64,000 bases of DNA from Yamagishiella unicocca. Its lineage: Eukaryota; Chlorophyta; Chlorophyceae; Chlamydomonadales; Volvocaceae. The notes under the pieces are model-generated. The model made no database searches, was not told the DNA's origin, and was given only the letters and a program-made list of their open reading frames with translations. The stretch lies in assembly GCA_003116995.1 (NCBI GenBank), contig BDSL01000010.1, positions 1,302,001 to 1,366,000 on the forward strand, read 5' to 3'. The position numbers and the translations under genes were made by a program. Below, in pieces: positions 12,101 through 23,041 of the stretch; within the stretch, counting starts at the first letter, position 1; each line of letters starts with the position of its first letter.

Positions 12101-12427
12101 CGTCCAACAACGAAAACGTCACCATCCTAGCGGACCCGGCGCTGGTGCGCGAGGGCGGCAGGGGGGGGGGGCCAAGGGCCGCAGAGCGCGGAGCGGCGGA
12201 GGGGGGTTGCAAGGAAAACCCGTGTGACGTTTTTTTAGGGAAAACCGTTTAGGACAGACGTTTCGAGGTGCATGCTGGAGAATTTGGTTTAGGAAACGAG
12301 AAAGTCGGAGTGGGGTGGGGCGGTGGCAGGGCTCGGTTTGTCGTCACTCACTCGCCCTTGCTGCCCCCACATACAGATTAAGTCGTTCGAGGGGCAGTTC
12401 AACAAGCTGTGGGACATGTTCAAGTAG
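9197..12427 (+). CDS. PLD-family nuclease/phospholipase resembling Zucchini/PLD6 (mitochondrial cardiolipin hydrolase-like), about 221 aa
   Basis: Seven exons: 9197-9352, 9735-9822, 10227-10342, 10727-10795, 11256-11323, 12027-12144 and 12377-12427. All have GT-AG borders and matching phases. The N-terminus MGICASAP is followed by a short coiled coil ([14 protein letters not shown]). Then come FFPDAK and a C-x8-C-x4-C-x3-H zinc-finger-like set (C68, C77, C82, H86), as described for Zucchini. The fold continues with [23 protein letters not shown] and GIPVRQDK. The HKD catalytic motif HHKFAVID (H167, K169, D174) is followed by [10 protein letters not shown]. One HKD per chain implies a homodimer, as known for the family. 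Family members act on cardiolipin or single-stranded RNA in piRNA biogenesis; which applies here is unknown. The expected mitochondrial anchor is missing, and a Gly2/Cys4 lipidation-type start replaces it. Confidence 0.9.
9845..9935. repeat. 12-bp minisatellite in PLD-like intron 2
   Basis: About seven imperfect copies of GCGGTGTATCTT between exons 2 and 3. Confidence 0.8.
11500..11568. repeat. G-rich 20-bp tandem repeat in PLD-like intron 5
   Basis: Three to four copies of GGTAAGGGGCAGGGGAGGGG. Each copy contains a GT-donor-like GGTAAG and several G-runs, so decoy splice sites or G-quadruplexes are conceivable. Confidence 0.8.
12205..12310 (+). repeat. Dispersed intron module M1, sense copy in PLD-like intron 6
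   Basis: Contains GAAAACCGTTTAGGACAGAC and GTGCATGCTGGAGAA, shared with copies at 16.0, 20.3, 23.3, 24.5, 30.0 and 32.0 kb. It begins about 60 bp after the donor at 12145. Confidence 0.8.
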
Positions 12428-13358
12428 CTGCCCGCCCGCCGGAGGGCATATGGTGGCAGCCAGCACCGTGTCGCCGCTCCTTTGCCGCAGGGGGGCTCCT
12501 TTGCCGCAGGGGGACTCGGGCGGCGGAGGCAGCTCGAGCGGCTGTTGGATCCTGGGTGCTGGGTGCGTCACACGGTCTGCCGGAAGGATCTGGATCCTGT
12601 CACGCCATTTCGTACGTCTTCATGGCTTATTCGTCTTACCGTTGTTTTAGTATTCTGGTAAAATCAGGGCGCTGGTTCGGGTGGATTCCGTTGGTTCGGA
12701 CGAAGCCGGACGCGGCGGCGAGGATGTCCTGTGTGGAGCTGGCTGGCTTGGCTGGTTTTATTGGTTTCGGAGCTGGGAGCAGTCCGTTGGCGAAGGCGAA
12801 GGCGGCGAGCGACCTAGCGGCGCGCAGCGGGCTGGTGGTTGTGACCACCCGGAAGTGACCCCAGGCGGCGTTGACGGCGATAGATGTCGTAGTCGTACGG
12901 CGATAGATGTCGTAGTCGTGTGGTGATGACTTGTGGTGATGACGCAGAAGCTATGTTATCGTATTTTGTCCTCAAGATGATGGGGTAAGAGATGGATATG
13001 TCGGGCGTGCTGTACGTTGTGCATGCGAACACATTGCGAAAACGTTATCAATGAGGAGGTGGTGGTGGATCAATGAGGTGGTGGTGGTGGAGGACTCCTA
13101 TCGCATTATTCCATAAGGCCCCGCGGTGCAGCGGATGTATTTTCAGCGTTGCGTGGCGCAGCACCTGGCTGGTTTGCGCCCGGCATGTATTTTCATTCTC
13201 GGTACACTGCCATAAAAAAGCTTCCACTAAAATCCACAAAAAAATAAAGCGCCGGTAAGCTGTCGAGCGCTGCTGAGGATTAACGAGAAAGACCTGAATG
13301 CTCGGTGTCGACGGGATGGACGACACGTCGTACGATAACTGTAACACCCGCGTTGCCG
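12428..13358 (+). other. 3' UTR of the PLD-like gene
   Basis: Runs from the TAG at 12425-12427 to a TGTAA at 13340-13344. The opposing PRP28 transcript has its own TGTAA on the minus strand at 13437-13433. The two convergent genes therefore appear to end within about 70 bp of each other. Confidence 0.5.
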
Positions 13359-13432
13359 AACGCAAACCGAATGTCGGGTGTCCCTCACTGACGGTTGGTA
13401 ACTGCCGCACACTCCCAGGCGCCGCGCCTGGC

Positions 13433-14184
13433 TTACAAAGGGGTGTTGCAGTGCCATGCCGCCGGGGGGCCAGGGGGCCGAGGCCGCGCCTCACGTGCCC
13501 GGCATCATCCCACAGATGCCATGCGTTTTGAGCTTTTGACGCACCCGATCAACGGCAACGGCATAATGCAGCCCACTGCGTCGTAATGAGCAACCCCCCC
13601 CCCGCCCCCCATTCGGGCCTCGATGCACTCGCACCACACAGTCCACACATCCGCTGCTGGCCGGCACGGCACATGCCGCACATCGCCGGACCCACCCACC
13701 CACCCACCCGGGTGGAGGAAGACCCATCCACGGGTCTTCCTCGAACCCACCCGGGGTGGCGGGGAGTGGAGTGGACCCAGCTGGTGCGCTGGAGTGGAGT
13801 GGACGCGTGCGGACCAGTCGCCGCCCGCATACACGGCCGCACTCCGCAGCGGTGTCTCACACGGGCCCACCACTTCCTCATCCTCCCACACCCTCAACAC
13901 CACAACCACATCGCCCTCTCTCCACAATCCTGAGCCCCGCCTCCACCTCCGGCCCCCGCCGCCGCCTATCCTCGCCGCGCCTCGCAACCTCCCAGCTAGG
14001 ACCCAGGCAGCCCCTCCCTCTCCCCCCTGGCCCCCGCTGGCCCCGCTGCCGGGAGGCACCTCTTCCCCCTCGCTGCAGTATGGGGGGGGGGCGAGGCCCC
14101 TCCATGTCCACCTGGCAGGGGTCTCCTGGCAGGGGTCTCCTCCTTCCACCCCCCACCCCTCCGCCACCTATCGCCACGTCACCC
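13433..14184 (-). other. 3' UTR of PRP28
   Basis: Extends from the TGA at 14187-14185 to a minus-strand TGTAA at 13437-13433. The stop-free Pro/Arg/His frames across it are C-rich composition artefacts. Confidence 0.5.
13715..13742. repeat. 11-bp-arm hairpin in the PRP28 3' UTR
   Basis: GAGGAAGACCC and GGGTCTTCCTC are perfect inverted arms with a 6-base loop. The arm is the same GAGGAAGACCC string that begins many M1 intron modules. Confidence 0.8.
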
Positions 14185-17100
14185 TCACGTCGCATACACC
14201 GTCTGCTCCTTCCTGCTCTTGGATTCAATGGACCCCGGCTTGACCTTGGACGCCTCGTGGCGGGCCAGCTCGGGCGGCACCGCGGCCTTGCTCTCCTCCA
14301 GCAGCTTCTTGAGGTCGTAAAACACACCTGGGGGGGGGGGGGGCAGGCGGGCGGGGGCCGCGGGGGAGACGGCAGGGGTTGAGAGGGCGGAGGCAAAGGG
14401 GGGCCGACGGTGCCTCTCTATTTCCTCGACACACCACCACTCAACTCGCGTCACGGGGATCAGGTGCACTGCACACAGGGACGGTTGCGAAGCCCGGCCC
14501 TATGCCCGCAAGGCGCACACCACCTCCATACCCCCTTCCCCCCTGAGTGGTGGCCCCGATGCATGGGTCAGGGGCGCTGTGCTGAACGTCCGCCAGGCTC
14601 ACCCACGGCCCCCACCCCCTCTCAACCCCCCTGCACCCCCCACCCCACCCCTCAACCCCACCCCACCCCCCCCGCCCCCCCGCTCCTGCCGCCTTGCACC
14701 CACCCGTGTCTCCCAGAGTGACGAACGTGACCGCCGCTCCCTTCTTTCCGGCGCGACCCGTGCGTCCAATGCGGTGGGTGTAGTTCTCGATGTTGTTGGG
14801 CATGTCGTAGTTGATCACCAGAGCCACGTCAGGCACGTCGATACCGCGGCCGGCCACATCGGTGGCGATGAGGCAGTTGTAGGTGCCATCCCTGGAGCCG
14901 AGGCGAGTGGCGGAGGGCGGAGTGGGGAGTGGGGGTTAGTGGGGTTAGTAGAGTGTGGAGGGGGGCCGTAGTAGAGTGGGGAGTGGGGGGGTAGTAGAGT
15001 GTGGAGTGAAGGGGTAAAGAGTGGATCACCGTCTGACTGACACGGCCCCCGACCTCCCCTTCCCACACACCCCCAGCCCCAATGCCTCCCCACCCCGTCC
15101 CTCTGCCACACATCCACCTTGCGCCCTTGCATCAGCGCCACGACCGCCCGGGGCCCCCTTCCATCACCTCCCCACGAGCCCTTCTCCATACATACACCCG
15201 GCCCTCCCCCGCCGCCGCTTCCTCCCGCCCTCGCCGCCGCTTCCTCCCGCCCTCGCCGCCGCTTCCTCCCGCCCTCGCCGCCGCTTCCTCCCGCCCTCGC
15301 CGCCGCTTCCTCCCGCCCTCGCCGCCGCTTCCTCCCCGCCCCCGCCGCCGCTTCCTCCCGCCTCCGCCGCCTCCGCACCTGAATCCCTTGATTCCCGCCT
15401 CTCGCTGATCCTGCGTCTTCCCTCCGTGCAGGATGGTGCAGCGGTAGCCCATCTCCTCCAGGTGGCGGTGCACGTTGTCGCACTGGCGCTGGGTGTTGAC
15501 GAACACGATGACGCGCTTCTCGGCCACCGTCTCCATCTCCTGCTCCAATCTGGGGGAGGGAGGGGAAGGGTCGCATAAAAACCGTTGGGACAGGATAGTT
15601 GGCGCATGGTCGTCGGACACCGATTTTACGGGGAGGGAGGGCGAGGGAGGGGCGTAAGGACCTGTGACCCACATTCCGGGTCAAAAACAGTCAAGAGAAC
15701 GGGAGAACGGGAAAACGCCGCCGCTTTTTGCACCTCATCCTCTTTCGCACCTCTGGCACAACTCCGGCTTCCCCCCCCCCGCGGTACTCACGACGTCCGC
15801 TTCACCCCTCCCTGGACCCGCAAGCCCCCACCCCACGCCCGTGCGTCTCCCCCTTCACGGGACACGTGCTTCCTCGCTGCCACCATGACTCGTCGTCCCA
15901 CCATTCTGTAACACCCCCGACACCCCCCCCTGCCCCTGCCCCTGCCCCTGCTCACATCCTGGACTTTTCGTTTTCAAGCCCCTCTCCCCCCCACCGAGGC
16001 CTTCCTTTTACCCCCTCCACCGTGACCGCAGTGTCCGCCAACGGTCGACATACGACCTCCGACTCTTAGTTTCCCCAACCAAGTTCTCCGGCATGCATCT
16101 CCAAACGTATGTTCTAAACGGATTTTTCTTTTCGTACACAGGTTTTCCTTGCAACCCCCGCCCGCCCACATCGCCCCCTAAAACCCTCCCCGGCCCCCCC
16201 CCACCATCTTCATCGCCCTTGATTCATCGGCCGTGGATCCCCGGATTATCTTTTTACCCCTCCCCCCCCCGGCCCCCCGCTCACATCCTTGGCTTCTCGT
16301 TCTCCTTGATCACAAACACCCGCTGCGACACGTTGTCCGTGACTTTGCCCGCGCTGCCGATGACCACCACCACCGGCCGGCGCAGGTACTTCTTGGCCAG
16401 TCGCTCCACGGCGGTGGGCATGGTGGCGGAGAACATGTAGGTGGTGCGGTAGGTGCGGTCGGCCTCCAGCACCACGCTCTCCTCGTCGGGCTTGAGGGTG
16501 GCGGAGGGCATCGCGTCCAGCACGCCGATGACCTGAGGCGGCGGGGTCCAGGGAGGGGGGAGGGAGGAGGGGTCCAGGGAGGGGTCCAGGGAGGGGATTT
16601 CAGGGAGGAGTATCGGGGAGATGGGTCCAGGAGGGGGAGGGTGGTGGTGCCGTTGGTGGATTTAAGGGTGACGCAGTTAGGGTGAGAGGCGCCGCCGCAT
16701 TTGGGATGAAGCCGCAACCCGCCCGCGGCAGCTGCGGCCACCGGTACCCCCAAACTGGAGTCGCCCCGTCGCGCCTCCTCCGGCCCTCACTACCACCAAG
16801 AGCTGGAAGAAGCGCACCCGCCACCTGGCTGCACACAGGGGGTGGGGGGCTGCCAGCGCCAGCACTGCAGGAGCTGCTGCTGGCGGTCAACGAACTGGTG
16901 GCCGGGCTGTACGACGCGCTGCCGGCCCCCCCTCCCTGGCGCCGCCCTTGCGGTCGCCTTGCCCCTGAGGGACGCTGCGCAACCATAAGGCCCGAGCTGC
17001 TCAACCTCACTGGCAAAAGACCGACCCCCACCACCACCCATTAATTGGCCGCACCTCGTCGTGTGGCGCAAAACACACACCCCTCCGCTCTGCCGCTTGC

Positions 17101-20100
17101 CCCCCCCCGCCCCATGTCGTGTAACCGCTTCTTTTCTCCCCGCTTCCCCCCTTCCTGTTCCGCCGACTATCCTGTCCCGTCGCGTAAAACGGGTTTTACA
17201 ACACCCCCCTTCCCCCACCTGCGGCTCGAAGCCCAGGTCGATCATCCTGTCCGCCTCGTCCAGCACCACGTAGTTGCACTGGTTGAGCACCGCGTAGTGG
17301 CGGTCGATGCAGTCCAGCAGGCGGCCGGGGGTGGCGATGACGATCTCGCAGCCCTGGGGGGGGAGGCAGGGGGGGGGGAGGAGACCCGGTTACACGACGT
17401 AGGAAACGGAGGGCAGGAACTAGCTAGGGAATTGGGGGGTTGCGATAAATTGCGGGGAACTAGGGGTTGCGAGGAAATGGGAGGGGGCAAACACACGCCG
17501 CGGCGCAAATGATGGAGGTCGGCGGGGGAGATGTGCCGACTGCTCTGGCGCCGCCTCCTCGCGGCATACCGCTCCGCTCCGAAACCCAAACACCCACACA
17601 CGCACACACGCCGGCGGCCGCCTACCTTCCTCAGCTTGGATCCCTGCTCCTCGATGCTCTGCCCCCCCACCACCGAGGTGACGCGGTAGGTGGTGAAGAA
17701 GGCTAGCTTGTGCGTCTCCTCCTCGATCTGCTGGGCCAGCTCGCGAGTGGGCGCCAGGACCTGAAGCGGAAGGGGGGGGGCGGGGGCGCAGGAGGGGGGT
17801 TATGAGAGGAGACCCTTGGGTCGGCACTGAGAGTGGCGGGACAGGGACAGGAGGCAGCGGTGCTAGGGGAGGGGGAGGGGGAGGGGAGGGGGAGCCATCT
17901 TGTTGCGCTTGGGAAACAAAGGGGCAAAAGAAGACGAGTGGTGGCGGTAATGATGCCATTTCGGCAGCGTCCGGGGGTCAAGGGAGGGCAGAGAAGGGGC
18001 CCAGCATCCGCCCGCCCTTGACCCCCGAGGACACCGCCCGTCATGCGGCGACCCAGGTGCGGGTTACGGCACCTACCCACCCGCCCGGGGCCGCCCCCCC
18101 CACTCCCCCCGCCCCGAAACCCACCACGGCGTAAGGCCCGTCCGCCTCGTTTTCCTCCGTCATCGGCGGCTGCTTCATGATGTACGACAGCATGGGAAGC
18201 ACGAAGGCTGCCGTCTTGCCGGACCCTGTCTCTGCGATTCCGATGACGTCACGTTGGTGCAGGCCCAGGGGGATAGCCGCCATCTGAATGGGGGAGGGCT
18301 TCTTGTAGCCCACCCGCTCGATAGCCTGGGGGGGGGGGGGATTCACACAGCGGGGAAAGAGGGGGGTGGCATATAAACCGTTTACGCGACAGGGACAGGA
18401 TAGTTGGCGCATGGCGGGGAAAGAGGGGGCCGGGGCGGAGAGCACGGGGGAGGAGGGGGAGGGTTACAAGAAGAGAACCGGTTATTCGACGTGGGGGGGG
18501 GATGTGGGGATCACGGGGAAGCCGTGGGTGGAGCAGGTGGCTAGTGCAGGGTGCAGGGGAGGGGGGGGGAGTGAGGAGGGGGGTGTCATGAGTGCTGCAG
18601 GTGGGTGCGTTCGATGGCTGCTTGGACTCAACAAGCCAGGGGGTGGGGGGGAGGGCGGGGGTCTCGTGGAGGAGGAAGCTAGGTGGATGCATGCAGTGTG
18701 ACGGTGGTGGTGACGGTGGTGGTGGTGGTGGTGGTGGTGGTGTTCGGTGCTGCCGCTACTTGCGGCCAGGCACGAGGAGGGAGGCGTGCGGTGCTCTGTC
18801 CTGCCCCGTTGATGAACGAGGTCCTATCAAGCGGTGTGGTGCGGCTGGGGGACAACATCGCAGCACCGCTCCCCCCGGAGAGCCCCCCCACCCCTGGAGC
18901 CCTCCCTCCCCTCCCTGGAGCCCCTCCCTCCCCTCCCTGGAGCCCCTCCTTCCCCTCCCTCGCGGCGCTCAGCTCTCGGGTCTCAACACGCCACGCCACC
19001 AGCCAGCAGTTGCTGCTGGGGCGGCGCCGTACAGCTTAGATCATGTGGTTTGGTCATCACTGCGCCGTACGAGGGAGCGGGGAAATCCCTGAAAACCACC
19101 CTCCCCCTCCCCTCGCCGTACACCGCCGTACGGCGATGCGCCGTACACTCCTATCCGTACATTAAGCATGCGCTTCCTCTCTTTCGCCGCGCCGCCTGGG
19201 CTTCTTCCTTGCATTGGCCCCTGCCCACCCATTCGGCGGCCTCCGAACGCATGCACGTGCTGACGCCCGCCGGTGCCCCCTGCCCGCATGCTTCGCGCCG
19301 ACCACCATCACCGCCCGCTCTGGGCGCTGACCGACCAGGTGAGTTACACGGCTGGGCAGGGGGAGGATTTCGTGTCAGCTAGTTGCCTGTAAGCTTGCGT
19401 TCTTGTCTCCGGACATGCGGGTGTTCGTCTGTGCTCTTGCGTTTGCCGGTCCCCCACGGCGGCGCGGCACGACTTACGCATCCTGCCAGGGACACTGGCT
19501 GGCCCTGTCCGGTACCTTACTTCTTCCGCAACCACAAGTCCGCGGAACGAGTTCGGGCGGATCCGGGCGTCACCGCGTTTTGCCATCCCATGTTCCGCCA
19601 GCTCACCAAGTTCTCCAATGTGCGCCCCCAAAACCGGCCTCTCAACCCCTCAAACCATTTCCCTACACCGCCCCTGGGGTCCCTGTTTCCGTCAGTCTAG
19701 GCGTCGCAGCCGGAGTAGGCCTAATCGGCGAGGGTCGGCAGTCGACCCCCGGTTTTAGTTTCCTCAACATCTCCAAACGTATGTACCATACTGTGCTGCA
19801 TCTCCAAATGTGAGTACCATATAGTTTCCTAGTCTGCTTCCCATTACACGGGCTTTCCTCACAACCCCCCCTGGAGCCCTCCCTACCCTCCCTGGAGCCC
19901 CTCCCTCCCCTCCCTCCCTCGCGGCGCTCAGCTCTCGGGTCTCAACACGCCACGCCACCAGCCAGCAGTTGCTGCTGGGGCGGCGCCGTACAGCTTAGAT
20001 CATGTGGTTTGGTCATCATGGCGTCGCACGAGGGAGCGGTTCGAAACCCTGAAACCCCCCTCCCCCTCCCCCCTCCCTCCCACCTGCCTGGCCCCCTTGC

Positions 20101-23008
20101 CCTCACCCCTTCTTTCGCCTCTTTCCTCCCTCCAACCTGGCCTCCTCCCCGCCTGGCCCTCTCGCCGCATACCCGGGTCTCCCTCCCTTCAGCTAGCGCC
20201 CAAGACCATCGGTTCCGCAAAACGTTTCCTTGCGTCGCGCGGGGTCCTCGATTCCTTTCGTCTAGCCGCCGCCGATTCCGCTTAGCCGCCGAAGGTCGAC
20301 ATATGACCACCGTCTTTTGTGTCCTCACCCCAGTTCTCCAGCATACATTTTAAAACGTCTGTTCTTAACGGTTTTTCCTCGCATCCACGGGTCTTTTCTC
20401 AAAAAACAAACCCTTCCCCCCTTTCGCCGCATACCCGGGTATCCGCCCCCCTCCTTCAGCCCCCGGCGCCCCACCTGGTGCAGCATGGGCGGCAGTCCGC
20501 TCTCCTCCCAGTTGCGTATGGGCAGCACCGTGTTGACCCCCCGGTAGCCGATGCTGAAGTCCTCGCGGAAGATGCGCCAGTCTCGCTCCGTCATGTCGTC
20601 AAGAGCCTTCTCGGTCCAGTGCTTCTCGACCTGGCAGCCACAAGGGGGCGAGGGGGGGAGAGGAGACCCGTGGGTCGGCGTGGAACCGACGCCAAGTCGA
20701 GTGGAACCGACGAGAGGAAGACAGTCTTCTATCAGGCTCGTTTGTTGTTGCGTGTTGCAGCCTCAAGGGGGTGGGGGTATGGAGTGGGCGGGTATGGAGT
20801 GGGCGGGTATGGAGTGGGGGGGTATGGGATGGGGGGTTATGGGGGGGAGAGCAAACACGTGGGGCAGACGAGGGGGGTCGCGGGAGAGGTGGCCGCGGGG
20901 AGTCCGGGGTTGAGTGGAGGGGGTGGGGGAGGAAGCCCGTAGGTCGGAGCGGAGGGTGTAAATTACATCCGCGAATCCACGGCCGACAAACCAAGGCGAT
21001 GAAAAAGATGGTGGTGAGCGGAGGGGGGTGGGCGCTGCGGGCACCTGTACACAGTCCGATGCAGTCAGTTGGAGCCTTCCCTCCCTCCCCGCAAGCAGAC
21101 CTTGTCCGCGAAAGGAGCAACCCGTCCAACCGGCATATGCGCGCGGCGTCGAACCCCGGCATCGGCAGCATCACCGAGCTCGGCTGCTTCGTGTCGCAAC
21201 AAACACCCCTCCCCCGCTGACTCCGCTGGGCCCTGCCCTCCCCACCGCCTGCCCTCCCCCTCCCCCTCCCCTCCCCCTCCCCCTCCCCCGCCCTCCTCTC
21301 CCCTCCCCTCCCCTCCCTGGAGCGCACCCTCATGTCGAAGCCGTCGTACTGATCCGCCAGGCGCTTGCGCTCGCGGTCGTGTTCGCGCGTCTCGTGGGTC
21401 TCACCCAGACCGGCGGCGGCGCGAGCCTGAGGGGGGGGATGGCGCGAGAAGACCACCGTCACACGACATAGGAGACGGAGGGCAGGAGCTAGACGGAGGC
21501 GGCAAAACGTTTCGGACACGCGGCTGGGGCGCCGGCGGCGGGCAGGGGGCGTGTGGAGGGAGCAGCTCGTGGTGGCAATGGAGGCACACCGAGGGATGTG
21601 GGTTGGGCGACCGGTCGCGCCTGTACGAGGGCGGAGTGCCGCCGCCGCCGCCGCCAACCAGCTAGGTACTGGCGCAGCACAGCGGTGATCGCGGGTGGCG
21701 GTGTCCGCTGCCGCTCGGCGCCGGCCTGCCATCTGCGCTGCGCGTAAACCCTGAACCCTGAACCCTGAACCCTGAACCCTGAACCCTGAACCCTGAACCC
21801 TGAACCCTGATTGAGGTTTAACCATCATGGACGGCACCACGAGGAGGACAGCACACAGCCGCGGTTGCGCAAGGCCCCCCGCCACTGCCCACACCCACGC
21901 CACCTGCTCCGCCGCTCCCAATGCCCTCAGCCCCTCACCCCACCACGCTCTGCCCCATCGGCCCCCCCCCCCCGCGCCCTGCCCCGTGGCCCCGCCCCCC
22001 ACCTTTTTCAGCAGGTCCGCCTCCAGGGTAGCTGCCGCCTTCTTCTGCTCGCGCCGGTCGATGCCCGCCCGCATGCCGCGACCGAACATGAGGTTCGCCT
22101 CTGTTGGGGGGGGGGGAGAGGGCGGGGGGGGAAGGGGGAGGGGGGAAGGGGGAGGGAGGGGGGAAGGGGGAGGGGGAGGGGGGAAGAGGGCGGGGGGGGG
22201 CAACTCCTCACACACTCTCCCGTGCACAGTTGTGCGAAGGCCCAGCCCCGCCTCTCCTCCCTTGCTGAGTCGCCGATTTAGTTCCTAACCCTACAACAGC
22301 CAAACCACCCGGTGGGGTGGTTCTCAGTGCCGACCCACGGGTTTCCCCATGCCCCAGACACTTCCGGAGCCAGTACCCACCTCCCCTCCTTCCCCCCCTT
22401 CCCTCCCCGTCCGAGCACGTACCGAACGGTTTCCAACTCAGCTTCCTCGTACACGGGTTTTCCTCACACCCCTTACCCCCGCCCCCGCCTCCCCTATCTC
22501 CCCGGGTCATTCCCCCCCCCCGCCCCACCGTGCACGTTGTTGTAAAGCGGGTTGAGGTCCCTCGAGGTGTCGTCCTTGGAGTCCCAGTCGAAGTTGAACT
22601 TGAACTTCTCACTGGGGCGCAGGACCTACGGGGGAGGGGAGGAGCGGGGGGGCCGCCGGGAGTAAAGGGGGTGTCCGGCCGGGGGCCGGAAGGAGGAAAC
22701 ATGGGTTTCGGAGCCCTCGCGAGGCCATGCGGGTCGTAAGGGGGGCAGCGATAAGACAGGAGGGAAGCGGTCGCAAGCCGTTTGCGAGGCCCGGGATCAT
22801 GGACAGCGCCACCCCTGGAGCCTACCGCCGCACGACATCACAGCGCCCTCCCCCCCCCGCCTCACTGCCCGCCACCCCACGTACACAGCACTACACGGCA
22901 CCCGCTCCGACCGTCCCAGCAATGGGCTCCGAAACCCCCCGAAAACACCTTCCGCTGTGCGGCGCCCCGCCACTGCCCGCGCGGCGGGTCCCAGACCCTC
23001 CGGACCCT

Positions 23009-23041
<33 letters not shown>

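Noticed and set aside
20599..22227. 542-codon open frame on the minus strand overlapping PRP28
   Set aside because: It reads through PRP28 exons 6-8 and their introns in mixed frames. The exon-intron model with consensus junctions and DDX23 motifs explains the region.
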